DNA of 12,785 nucleotides from Bacteroidales bacterium (GTDB lineage: Bacteria > Bacteroidota > Bacteroidia > Bacteroidales > UBA3663), in the NCBI GenBank assembly GCA_016293065.1, contig JAEDEY010000060.1, positions 1 to 12,785 of the forward strand, in the 5' to 3' direction. This document shows positions 5,808-12,399 of this stretch, one piece after another. The position numbers and the translations under genes are program-made. Each line of letters opens with the position of its first letter. Position 1 is the stretch's first letter. The notes below the pieces were generated by a model. The model saw only the letters and a program-made list of their open reading frames with translations, made no database searches and had not been told where the DNA came from.

Positions 5808-7898
5808 TTAATAGAAATTAATACGGTTGTCCTCGATGTCGGCTGTGTTCTGAAGAGCAGAGAGTGCTGCACTGCCAAGATAGACATAGTCGCGTGAATT
5901 GGCAACAGCCTGCTTGCGAGCCTCAACGTCGTATTCAAGTTCCTTGTTGTTCTTGTTGATTACCTGAAGCATGACAGCCGCATTGCGACCTGCGATAGGG
6001 CCAACCAATGTGCCAGGAGCGGCCTTGGTAGCTGCTGCAATGACTGCAGGCTCTACGCCGAGACCAGAAACAGATGAGAGGTTGAAGTTGACGAAGCTTG
6101 CAGTGTCAACCTTTGCTTCAAATGCCGAAGCGAGACCGGCCAAGCTCTTGTCGGCCTTTGAGTTGATGTCGCCTACGAGCTTCTGAACCTTGGCTGCAGG
6201 AAGGGCATAAGCGCTGGCTACCTGCTTGTAGAATGTAGTGTCGTTGAGGTTTGAGTAGCCTTCCTGAACGTCGCCGGTGATGGCAACTACGAGGAGGTTA
6301 TCGTCGCACTCGAAGATCTCTGATACGTCACCCTTCTCGTTCTGGAAGGCGAAGCGAACAGCTTGACGGGCATCAGTAACCTGACCGATGTTGTAGGCTG
6401 TAGCAGCAATAGTGGTAGGCATCATGAAGAAGCCTGCCTCGGTGGCATTGGCCTGCATGTCCTTGACGGTCTTGTTGTCGGTGAGGAACTGGTTGAGCTT
6501 GCCGAACTCGTCGCGACGGGTTGTGCTCGATGGAGTAACCTCGAGAGCATATACAGCCACCTTCGACTTGGCAACAGGAGCGGTAGCATCGTTGACCTTA
6601 CCTACATAATAGATCGAGTTGCTGCCCTGAGTGAGAGTGTATGTGAAGATCTGGTTCTTGGCTGTGCCGAAGATCTTGTCCGAAAGCTCTTTGCCGAACT
6701 GCTGAACAGTGAATGCCTCGGTTACCCAACCGCTGAAAGCCTGCTGCTGTGAGAAGCCTGCAAGAGCTGTCTCAGGTGCAGTGGCAAACAGATTCTTGAT
6801 GCTGTCTGCCTCAGCCTGTGTAGGAACGACTGCCATGGCAATGCTCAATGAGTCTGGAGCAACGGTCTTGTCCATGATGCGAGCCATCATATAGATTGTA
6901 CCGTCCTGGAGGTTTGGCTCAAGGATATCAGAGGTGTTGCCGCCATCTACATAAGTCTTGAGGTCGCCAGTGAAGTTGTTGTTGTTGATGTAAGCATCGA
7001 CATAAGAAGTAAGCGAGTTGCTGTTTACGAGGTCTGCAACATCGGCTGCAGTTGAGAACTCTTCACGTACTGCCTCCATGTCGGCCTTCACTGCGTCGAA
7101 GTCGGCCTGGCTTGGACGAAGCTTTACAGCGATGTAGTTGATGTCGCGGATCTGAGTGTTGAGCTTGTAGTTGCGCTTAGTTGCATTGTAGAACTTCTTA
7201 ACATCGTCCGATGATACCTTCACGTCAGCATCTGCTACATTGAAAGCATTGAGCTTGACATATTCAAACGAACACTCTTCGTTGTCACCGTTGAAGTTGT
7301 CGAGAGCCTCAAGTTTGTTAGGCTTGACTGCAGCACTCACGAGACCCTGATACTTCTCGACCAGACGAGAAAGAGCAATCTCATTCTCGATCTCCATCCA
7401 GTTGTTGCGAGTGGCAAAAGGATACTGTGCTGCTGCCTCGTCAAATGAGTCGTTGACGATGAGAGTAGTGAAGAATTGTGCAATAGTAGGAGCCTGCTCA
7501 CCGAAATACTGAGTGAGGATTGGAGAGATGTGCTCACCCTGTACAAGTTCGTTGATCTCGTCGGCTGTAACCGAGAGACCGAGTTTGCCGCAAATCTCAT
7601 CCAAAAGCTTCTTGATGATAACCTCGTTATAGACTGTCTGTGTGAGCTGCTGAGTTGCGTTGTTGTCAAGGTCTTGTCCCATCATTGACTTGTAGAACTC
7701 CGACTTGCGCTGACGCATAGTCTCAAACTGCTCGTAAGTTACTTTGTCTCCATTGATTGTAACCACCTTGTCGCGAGCACTCTGCATGATAGAGCTGCTG
7801 CTTGTAAGAAGGTCTCCAATAATGAAGGCTGCCATTGCGAAACCAACGATAACCAAGAGGGCTACAGAGTGGTTTCTGATTCTTTGTAAAACTGCCAT
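5808..7898 (-). CDS. PpiD/SurA-like membrane-anchored periplasmic folding factor with degenerate parvulin domain
   Basis: This 696-residue protein has one N-terminal membrane helix (about residues 11-31, after MAVLQRIRNHS) and then a SurA_N-type helical region with KVVTINGDKVTYEQFE (44-59), the signature of PpiD/SurA chaperones. The rest would lie in the periplasm and assist outer-membrane or secreted protein folding. The middle segment looks like a parvulin domain, with a SGWVTEAFTVQQF stretch (389-401) matching the family's GW...F element. The usual first-strand HILV is AMAVV (354-358), however, and the later GYHII is NSIYYVG (427-433). Isomerase activity is therefore doubtful and a chaperone-only role is inferred. 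The C-terminal third contains two further segments, around 523-540 and 627-650, that resemble parvulin ends. It follows the CNNM/CBS gene on the same strand but has its own promoter and a terminator. Annotation pipelines would call it peptidylprolyl isomerase. Confidence 0.85.
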   Translation of the reverse strand: MAVLQRIRNHSVALLVIVGFAMAAFIIGDLLTSSSSIMQSARDKVVTINGDKVTYEQFETMRQRKSEFYKSMMGQDLDNNATQQLTQTVYNEVIIKKLLDEICGKLGLSVTADEINELVQGEHISPILTQYFGEQAPTIAQFFTTLIVNDSFDEAAAQYPFATRNNWMEIENEIALSRLVEKYQGLVSAAVKPNKLEALDNFNGDNEECSFEYVKLNAFNVADADVKVSSDDVKKFYNATKRNYKLNTQIRDINYIAVKLRPSQADFDAVKADMEAVREEFSTAADVADLVNSNSLTSYVDAYINNNNFTGDLKTYVDGGNTSDILEPNLQDGTIYMMARIMDKTVAPDSLSIAMAVVPTQAEADSIKNLFATAPETALAGFSQQQAFSGWVTEAFTVQQFGKELSDKIFGTAKNQIFTYTLTQGSNSIYYVGKVNDATAPVAKSKVAVYALEVTPSSTTRRDEFGKLNQFLTDNKTVKDMQANATEAGFFMMPTTIAATAYNIGQVTDARQAVRFAFQNEKGDVSEIFECDDNLLVVAITGDVQEGYSNLNDTTFYKQVASAYALPAAKVQKLVGDINSKADKSLAGLASAFEAKVDTASFVNFNLSSVSGLGVEPAVIAAATKAAPGTLVGPIAGRNAAVMLQVINKNNKELEYDVEARKQAVANSRDYVYLGSAALSALQNTADIEDNRINFY

Positions 7899-7937
7899 TT
7901 TTGTTTGTTATTTTAATTTAATAATTGATTTCCTGTC

Positions 7938-7967
7938 CGTGCTATGCGCGCTCATGTCACGCGCACG
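7938..7967 (-). promoter_or_regulatory. GC-rich hairpin in the leader of the PpiD-like gene
   Basis: Within an otherwise AT-rich leader lies a GC-rich stretch with TGCGCG (7945-7950) facing CGCGCA (7960-7965), and an outer CGTGC/GCACG pairing (7938-7942 with 7963-7967) as an alternative fold. It lies between the promoter box and the start codon, about 40-70 nt upstream of the ATG. It could affect translation or mRNA stability; no known riboswitch class is recognised. Confidence 0.3.
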
Positions 7968-7981
7968 ACATAAAAAGCGTG

Positions 7982-7989
7982 CAAAGATA
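7982..7989 (-). promoter_or_regulatory. Promoter -7 element of the PpiD-like gene
   Basis: The minus strand reads TATCTTTG (in context TTATCTTTGCAC), a strong match to TAnnTTTG. It lies 84 bp upstream of the PpiD-like start codon, in the 138-bp gap after the CNNM/CBS gene. The -33 position holds only a TGTG-like sequence. The predicted leader is about 75-80 nt and contains the GC-rich hairpin. Confidence 0.6.
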
Positions 7990-8036
7990 AGCATTTTTTT
8001 TGAATATCTTCACACTATTGACCGAAAAATAATGAT

Positions 8037-9308
8037 TTATCCGATTATTTCGACGTTTATCAGCTCAATTTTGGTAGCCGATGCTTTTTTTATGGTCATT
8101 TTTATGCGGTCATCATCGATGCTGACGACTTCTCCCTCATGCGGAAAACTCTGCATTTCGTGGAGTACGAGACCTGCGAGAGTGAGGTATTCCTCCGACT
8201 CCGGCAGGTCGAGGTCAAACTCTTCGTTGATCTTGGCAATCTCCAGTCTGCCCGACAACTCGTACTCGGTGTCTGAGATCTTTTTCTTGACGAGTTGCAC
8301 ATGATCGTGCTCGTCTTCGATGTCGCCAATGATCTCTTCAAAGAGGTCTTCCATCGTGATGACTCCTGCCGTTCCGCCAAACTCATCGACGACGGCAGCT
8401 ATGCTCTTCTTCTGTTCCATCAGCATACGCAGCACCTTGTTGGCAGCCATTGTCTCTGGCACAAACGGGATAGGGATGATCTTCGAGGCCCATTGTTTCG
8501 GCTTCTTGAACATCTCCGACGAGTGGATATATCCAATGAGGTTGTCGATATCTTCTTTATAGACGGGCAGCTTGGAGTAACCCGTTTCGACAAACATACG
8601 GTTCAGGTTGGCAAACGACGTGTCAACCGATACGGCACTCAGTTCCGAACGGGGAATCATGCAGTCGCGCACCTTGACATTCGAGAAGTCGAGCGCATTC
8701 TGGAAGAGCTGCAGTTCCTGCTGGTCGTTGTTGTCGTCGTCTTCGTCGGCCGACTCCAGTCCTTTCTGCACGAAGAAGTCGAGGTCGGTCTTGGTGAGCA
8801 CTCCTTTTTTCTCCTTTACTATCGGCACGCCTGCCAGTTTCAGTATGGTATGACTCAGCAACGTGGCAAACGACGAGATAGGGTAGAGGAGCCAGTATAT
8901 GCCGTAGAGCGGTATGGCAAAGGCGCGTAGCATCATGTTAGGGTTGAGCTTGAAGAGTGTCTTTGGCAGATACTCGGCTGTGAAGAGGATGATGATGGTC
9001 GATAGCAGGGTCTGTATCAGCGCAACGAGCAATTCGTTGCTACAGAAAAACAGTATCCAGGGCTCTATCAACTTTGCCATCAGGATTCCATAAATGATCA
9101 GGGCTATGTTGTTGCCTACCAGCATCGTCGAGATGAATCGCTCGGTGTTGGAGTAGAAGAACTGTATGATGTGAGATGTGGTGCCTTCCTTGCGGTAGTC
9201 AAGTTCCAGGCGGACACGGTCGGCGCTGATGAACGCTATTTCCATGCCGCTGAAGAATGCGCTGAAAAGCAATGTGATAACTATCGAAATGAGTAATGAA
9301 CTAATCAT
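8037..9308 (-). CDS. CNNM/DUF21 transmembrane and CBS-domain protein (CorC/hemolysin family)
   Basis: This is a 423-residue inner-membrane protein. Residues 1-160 form the DUF21/CNNM membrane domain (helices near 3-25, 60-82, 93-110 and 128-155) with the conserved FFSGMEIAFISADRVRLE at 18-35 and VGNNIA at 64-69. An acidic linker follows (DEDDDNND, 188-195). A CBS pair occupies about 215-333 (CMIPRSEL, YSKLPVY, then VVDEFGGTAGVITMEDLFEEIIGDI), and the C-terminal CorC_HlyC domain spans about 345-420 (ELSGRLEIAKINEEF). Family members take part in Mg2+ or Co2+ homeostasis; the old hemolysin label has little support. In Bacteroidota, GldE of the gliding machinery is a paralogue, and I cannot exclude that name. 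Its ATG overlaps the lptC stop by 8 bp (ATGATTAG), so it is almost certainly co-transcribed and translationally coupled with lptC. Confidence 0.9.
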   Translation of the reverse strand: MISSLLISIVITLLFSAFFSGMEIAFISADRVRLELDYRKEGTTSHIIQFFYSNTERFISTMLVGNNIALIIYGILMAKLIEPWILFFCSNELLVALIQTLLSTIIILFTAEYLPKTLFKLNPNMMLRAFAIPLYGIYWLLYPISSFATLLSHTILKLAGVPIVKEKKGVLTKTDLDFFVQKGLESADEDDDNNDQQELQLFQNALDFSNVKVRDCMIPRSELSAVSVDTSFANLNRMFVETGYSKLPVYKEDIDNLIGYIHSSEMFKKPKQWASKIIPIPFVPETMAANKVLRMLMEQKKSIAAVVDEFGGTAGVITMEDLFEEIIGDIEDEHDHVQLVKKKISDTEYELSGRLEIAKINEEFDLDLPESEEYLTLAGLVLHEMQSFPHEGEVVSIDDDRIKMTIKKASATKIELINVEIIG

Positions 9309-9915
9309 CTTGGCTGACTATCGTGTTTGAATTGTCAATACTGTCGGTCTGGGCTTTCACCGGTGCTTTGTCTTCATAAGGGAAAATGCCCGACGACTGA
9401 CGTATCTCGTATTTGGTGAAGGCGTCATTGCTCGTAAAGCCATAACCCTCGATGATGGCATCGGGGCGCTCGATGTGGATGAACGAGTCGGAATATACCT
9501 TGTGGTTGCGCATGTCCCAATAGAGGTCGTTGGTCTCGAAGTATTCGCCTGCGGTGTTGTGTACCTTGACGTTTTTGATCAGGTGCCACAGTTGCTTAGT
9601 CTCGTAGTTATAGGCGGTGTCGGCCTTGATGCTGAACTCCGTGGCGAAGGTCGTGTCTATCTGGTCCAACTGTATGCCTTCTGGGAAATACCAATATTTG
9701 TTTCTTACGTCGTTTTCATAAACATACCAGACTGGGGTGATAGCCTTGTATTTGATCACACCCGAGTCTGAGATCAACATGTTGACGTCCGACGTGACCA
9801 TGTTGGGCAATTCGATTGAATCGCCTGTCGGAGCATTCTCGTTCGAATTGGCCGAACACCCGAATAGAGCCGTTGCCAACAAATATGTGATAAAAATGTA
9901 TATTAGCAGTCTCAT
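9301..9915 (-). CDS. lptC: LPS export protein LptC, lipoprotein form
   Basis: This 204-residue periplasmic protein has a lipoprotein signal: a short hydrophobic N-terminus ending in LFGC with lipidated Cys20. LptC bridges the LptB2FG transporter to LptA and passes lipopolysaccharide or lipooligosaccharide across the periplasm. The family pattern is visible from about residue 45: MLISDSGVIKYK, a tyrosine/tryptophan-rich strand (YWYFPEGIQL, 73-82), then the beta-jellyroll repeats VKVHNTAGEYFETNDLYWD (117-135) and HIERPDAIIEGYGFTSNDAF (147-166). The C-terminal 30 residues are low-complexity. E. coli LptC keeps an N-terminal membrane helix; here lipid anchoring would replace it. The ATG at 9915 is chosen because it supplies the lipoprotein signal. 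It is the first gene of the leftward block and shares a divergent regulatory region with thyA. Confidence 0.88.
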   Translation of the reverse strand: MRLLIYIFITYLLATALFGCSANSNENAPTGDSIELPNMVTSDVNMLISDSGVIKYKAITPVWYVYENDVRNKYWYFPEGIQLDQIDTTFATEFSIKADTAYNYETKQLWHLIKNVKVHNTAGEYFETNDLYWDMRNHKVYSDSFIHIERPDAIIEGYGFTSNDAFTKYEIRQSSGIFPYEDKAPVKAQTDSIDNSNTIVSQDD

Positions 9916-9931
9916 TGTTCTCTGTTGAAAT

Positions 9932-9956
9932 ATGAGTTTTTTGCTGTAAAACTCAT
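9932..9956 (-). promoter_or_regulatory. Hairpin in the lptC leader
   Basis: A perfect 9-bp inverted repeat, ATGAGTTTT (9932-9940) and AAAACTCAT (9948-9956), with a 7-nt loop, lies 17-41 bp upstream of the lptC ATG. In the lptC transcript it would fold close to the start codon. On the opposite strand it is followed by six T residues, so it has terminator form for rightward transcription, where no gene ends. Its role is unknown. Confidence 0.45.
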
Positions 9957-9996
9957 TTTTTGCGCAAATTTAATGTTTTTTGCCGTAATTAATGTG

Positions 9997-10004
9997 CAAA
10001 GTTA
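9997..10004 (-). promoter_or_regulatory. Candidate promoter -7 element of the lptC operon
   Basis: The minus strand reads TAACTTTG, fitting TAnnTTTG, with a predicted leader of about 75 nt before the lptC ATG. A second minus-strand match, TAAATTTG at 9965-9972, is nearer the gene and could be used instead or in addition. Neither has a clear -33 TTG at the ideal distance. Confidence 0.5.
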
Positions 10005-10016
10005 ATGCTTTTTTAT

Positions 10017-10024
10017 TAACTTTG
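10017..10024 (+). promoter_or_regulatory. Candidate promoter -7 element of thyA
   Basis: TAACTTTG matches TAnnTTTG exactly and is identical to the box on the opposite strand that faces lptC. The predicted start near 10031 gives a leader of about 72 nt, nearly the same length as for lptC. The -33 region would fall on the arm holding the opposing -7 box, so the two promoters overlap. Confidence 0.55.
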
Positions 10025-10102
10025 CGTCAATCTATCAACTAAAATAGCTTTTGACAGTTAGAATTTTAATTTATCGACCTAAAATTGTAATATTCCCAAT
10101 CA

Positions 10103-10900
10103 ATGAAGCAATATTTAGACCTTTTACAGCGAATACTCAACGAAGGAACCCGCAAGGACGACCGTACCGGCACAGGTACTGTCAGTGTCTTCGGTCATCA
10201 GATGCGCTTTGACCTCAGCGAGGGCTTCCCTCTGCTTACTACCAAGAAGATGTTCACTCGTGGCATAATCGAGGAGCTGCTGTGGTTCATCAGTGGCGAT
10301 ACCAACAAGAAGACACTTCAAGCCAAGAATGTGCATATCTGGGACGCATGGGGCGACGACGAGACTGGCGAACTCGGTCCGATCTATGGACACCAGTGGC
10401 GTGCCTGGCAGGACTACGACGGTGGGTCGATCGACCAGCTGATGAATGCCATCGAGACCATCAAAACCAATCCCGACTCGCGCCGCATCATAGTCAGCTC
10501 ATGGAATGTGGCTCAAATCGATCAGATGGGTCTTCCTCCATGCCATTGTTTCTTCCAGTTCTATGTGGCTGACGGCAAACTCTCGCTACAGCTCTATCAG
10601 CGCAGCGCCGACACCTTCCTCGGTGTGCCGTTCAACATCGCCTCCTACGCTCTGCTTGTCATGATGGTGGCACAGGTTACAGGCCTCCAGCCAGGCACGT
10701 TTGTCCATACTCTCGGCGATGCCCACATCTATCTCAACCATCTCGATCAGGTCAAGCTCCAGCTCTCGCGCGAGCCGCTGCCATTGCCTGCGATGGTGCT
10801 CAACCCCGACGTCAAGGACATACGCGACTTCCGCATCGAGGATTTCCGTCTCGAAGGCTATCAGTGCCACCCTGCAATCAAGGGAGAGGTGTCGGTGTAA
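10103..10900 (+). CDS. thyA: Thymidylate synthase ThyA
   Basis: This 265-residue cytoplasmic enzyme methylates dUMP to dTMP using 5,10-methylenetetrahydrofolate and yields dihydrofolate. The motifs are complete: Arg21 in DDRTGTGT, the nucleophile Cys147 in LPPCHCFFQFYV, the phosphate-binding QRSADTFLGVPFNIASY (166-182), and the C-terminal HPAIKGEVSV. Length is almost that of the E. coli enzyme. In many bacteria a dihydrofolate reductase gene (folA) follows thyA to recycle the product. Here the next gene is pgk, so folA must be elsewhere in the genome. It is divergent from lptC. Confidence 0.98.
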   Translation: MKQYLDLLQRILNEGTRKDDRTGTGTVSVFGHQMRFDLSEGFPLLTTKKMFTRGIIEELLWFISGDTNKKTLQAKNVHIWDAWGDDETGELGPIYGHQWRAWQDYDGGSIDQLMNAIETIKTNPDSRRIIVSSWNVAQIDQMGLPPCHCFFQFYVADGKLSLQLYQRSADTFLGVPFNIASYALLVMMVAQVTGLQPGTFVHTLGDAHIYLNHLDQVKLQLSREPLPLPAMVLNPDVKDIRDFRIEDFRLEGYQCHPAIKGEVSV

Positions 10901-10999
10901 TTGTAAATCAAATTGCGCAAAAATACTCATTATCGAAAAATAAGGAGTATTGATGACAAATAATTTGAAAATACAGACTGATATACAAAAAGAAATTTT

Positions 11000-11007
11000 T
11001 ATATTTG
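11000..11007 (+). promoter_or_regulatory. Candidate promoter -7 element of pgk
   Basis: TATATTTG fits TAnnTTTG and lies 50 bp upstream of the pgk ATG, in the 157-bp AT-rich gap after thyA. The -33 position (around 10977-10980) has no clear TTG. It directly abuts a minus-strand match TAACTTTG (11008-11015), giving a mirrored TAnnTTTG/CAAAnnTA arrangement. Confidence 0.55.
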
Positions 11008-11008
11008 C

Positions 11009-11022
11009 AAAGTTATAACTTT
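11009..11022. repeat. 14-bp perfect palindrome at the presumed pgk transcription start
   Basis: AAAGTTATAACTTT equals its own reverse complement and begins 2 bp after the -7 box, so it covers the expected +1 of pgk. A dimeric regulator bound here would block initiation. Base composition is AT-rich, which raises the chance of coincidence, but a perfect 14-mer exactly at this site is notable. Confidence 0.5.
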
Positions 11023-11057
11023 ACATAGTACTAACTACAAAATAGATTTTTTAGATT

Positions 11058-12326
11058 ATGACAATCAATGAATTTGATTTCGCTGGCAAGAAAGCTATCG
11101 TACGTGTAGATTTCAATGTGCCATTGAAGGAAGGTAAGATCACCGACGATACTCGTATCCGTGGTGCAGTTCCAACTCTCAAGCTCATCCTCGAGAAGGG
11201 TGGTGCCCTCATCATCATGAGCCACATGGGCAAGCCAAAGGGAAAGGTTAAGCCAGAGCTCTCTCTCGGTCAGATCAAGGACGCAGTGGCTGCTGCTCTC
11301 GGTGTTCCTGAAGTTAAGTTCGCTCCTGATTGTGCTGCTGCTGATGCTGAGGCTGCTGCATTGAAGCCAGGTGAGGTGCTTCTTCTCGAGAACCTTCGTT
11401 ACTATCCAGAAGAGGAGGGTAAGCCAGTAGGTATCGACAAGGAGGATCCTGCTTACGAGGCTGCCAAGAAGGAAATGAAGGGCAAGCAGAAGGACTTCGC
11501 TAAGAAGCTCGCTTCTTATGCCGACTGCTACGTGATGGACGCATTCGGTACTGCTCACCGCAAGCACGCTTCTACTGCTGTCATCGCCGACTACTTCGAT
11601 GCCGACAACAAGATGCTCGGTCTCCTCATGGAGAAGGAAGTGACTGCTGTTGACAATGTGCTCAACAACATCAAGCGCCCATTCATCGCTATCATGGGTG
11701 GCTCAAAGGTTTCTTCTAAGATCGGTATCATCGAGAACCTCCTCGGCAAGGTTGACAAGCTCATCCTCTGCGGTGGTATGACATATACATTCGCTAAGGC
11801 TCACGGCGGCGAGATCGGCGATTCTATCGTTGAGATGGATAAGCTCGATGTTGCTCTCAACGTTGAGAAGCTCGCTAAGGAGAACGGCGTAGAGCTCGTC
11901 ATGGCTCCAGATGCTACTTGCTGCGACGGTCTCGACTTCGGTACAATGACTGTCAAGGAAGGCGCAAAGATTGAGAATCACCCATCTAACGCTATTCCTG
12001 CTGGCATGGAGGGTCTCGATGCAGGTCCTGAGGCTCAGAAGCTCTTTGCCGAGGCTATTAAGGGTTGCAAGACTATCCTCTGGAACGGTCCTGCAGGTGT
12101 GTTCGAGTGCGACGACTTCACTGCTGGCTCACGTGCTATCGGCGATGCTATCGCTGAGGCTACTGCCGAGGGCGCATTCTCTCTCATCGGTGGCGGCGAC
12201 TCTGTAGCTTGCTGCACTAAGTTCGGTCTCACCGACAAGGTTTCTTACATCTCTACTGGCGGTGGCGCTCTTCTCGAGGCTATCGAGGGTAAGGTGCTCC
12301 CAGGTGTAGCTGCTATCAAGGGCTAA
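11058..12326 (+). CDS. pgk: Phosphoglycerate kinase Pgk
   Basis: This 422-residue glycolytic enzyme transfers phosphate between 1,3-bisphosphoglycerate and ADP. All main motifs are present: VRVDFNVPL (15-23), SHMGKP (55-60), ENLRYYPEEE (111-120), AFGTAHRKHAS (162-172), GGSKVSSKI with Lys217, LWNGPAGVFE (341-350) and the nucleotide loop GGGDS (378-382). It is longer than the roughly 390-residue E. coli protein because of a charged, lysine/glutamate-rich insertion after EEE (about 121-147). I recall a similar insertion in other Bacteroidota Pgk sequences. The codon set looks restricted (many GCT, CTC and AAG codons), in keeping with high expression. It has its own promoter and a strong terminator, so it is likely monocistronic. 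Confidence 0.98.
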   Translation: MTINEFDFAGKKAIVRVDFNVPLKEGKITDDTRIRGAVPTLKLILEKGGALIIMSHMGKPKGKVKPELSLGQIKDAVAAALGVPEVKFAPDCAAADAEAAALKPGEVLLLENLRYYPEEEGKPVGIDKEDPAYEAAKKEMKGKQKDFAKKLASYADCYVMDAFGTAHRKHASTAVIADYFDADNKMLGLLMEKEVTAVDNVLNNIKRPFIAIMGGSKVSSKIGIIENLLGKVDKLILCGGMTYTFAKAHGGEIGDSIVEMDKLDVALNVEKLAKENGVELVMAPDATCCDGLDFGTMTVKEGAKIENHPSNAIPAGMEGLDAGPEAQKLFAEAIKGCKTILWNGPAGVFECDDFTAGSRAIGDAIAEATAEGAFSLIGGGDSVACCTKFGLTDKVSYISTGGGALLEAIEGKVLPGVAAIKG

Positions 12327-12344
12327 TCGAAATTCTACTATATG

Positions 12345-12382
12345 AAACAGGCAAAGGTGTTTCTTTGCCTGTTTTCGTTTTT
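12345..12382 (+). terminator. Rho-independent terminator of pgk
   Basis: A perfect 12-bp stem, AAACAGGCAAAG (12345-12356) with CTTTGCCTGTTT (12363-12374) and a 6-nt loop, is followed by a T-rich tail (TTTTCGTTTTT). It starts 18 bp after the pgk stop and ends only 17 bp before the next start codon. Confidence 0.85.
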
Positions 12383-12399
12383 GCATAAATTCCAAAGAA

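Larger units (their letters stand above)
9996..10025. repeat. 10-bp inverted repeat spanning the divergent lptC/thyA promoters
   Basis: GCAAAGTTAA (9996-10005) and TTAACTTTGC (10016-10025) are exact reverse complements separated by 10 bp. Each arm carries the -7 element of one divergent promoter, so the dyad is formed by the two promoters themselves and could also serve as an operator. Confidence 0.7.

Noticed and set aside
8295..8930. Plus-strand 211-codon frame opposite the CNNM/CBS gene
   Set aside because: It lies wholly antisense to a gene with DUF21, CBS and CorC_HlyC motifs and shows biased, domain-free translation.
10922..10951. 7-bp inverted repeat AATACTC/GAGTATT after thyA as a terminator
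   Set aside because: The stem is short and AT-rich, the loop is 16 nt, and no T tract follows on the thyA strand.
11031..11567. Minus-strand 178-codon frame opposite pgk
   Set aside because: It is a shadow of the highly biased pgk codons, with no family resemblance.
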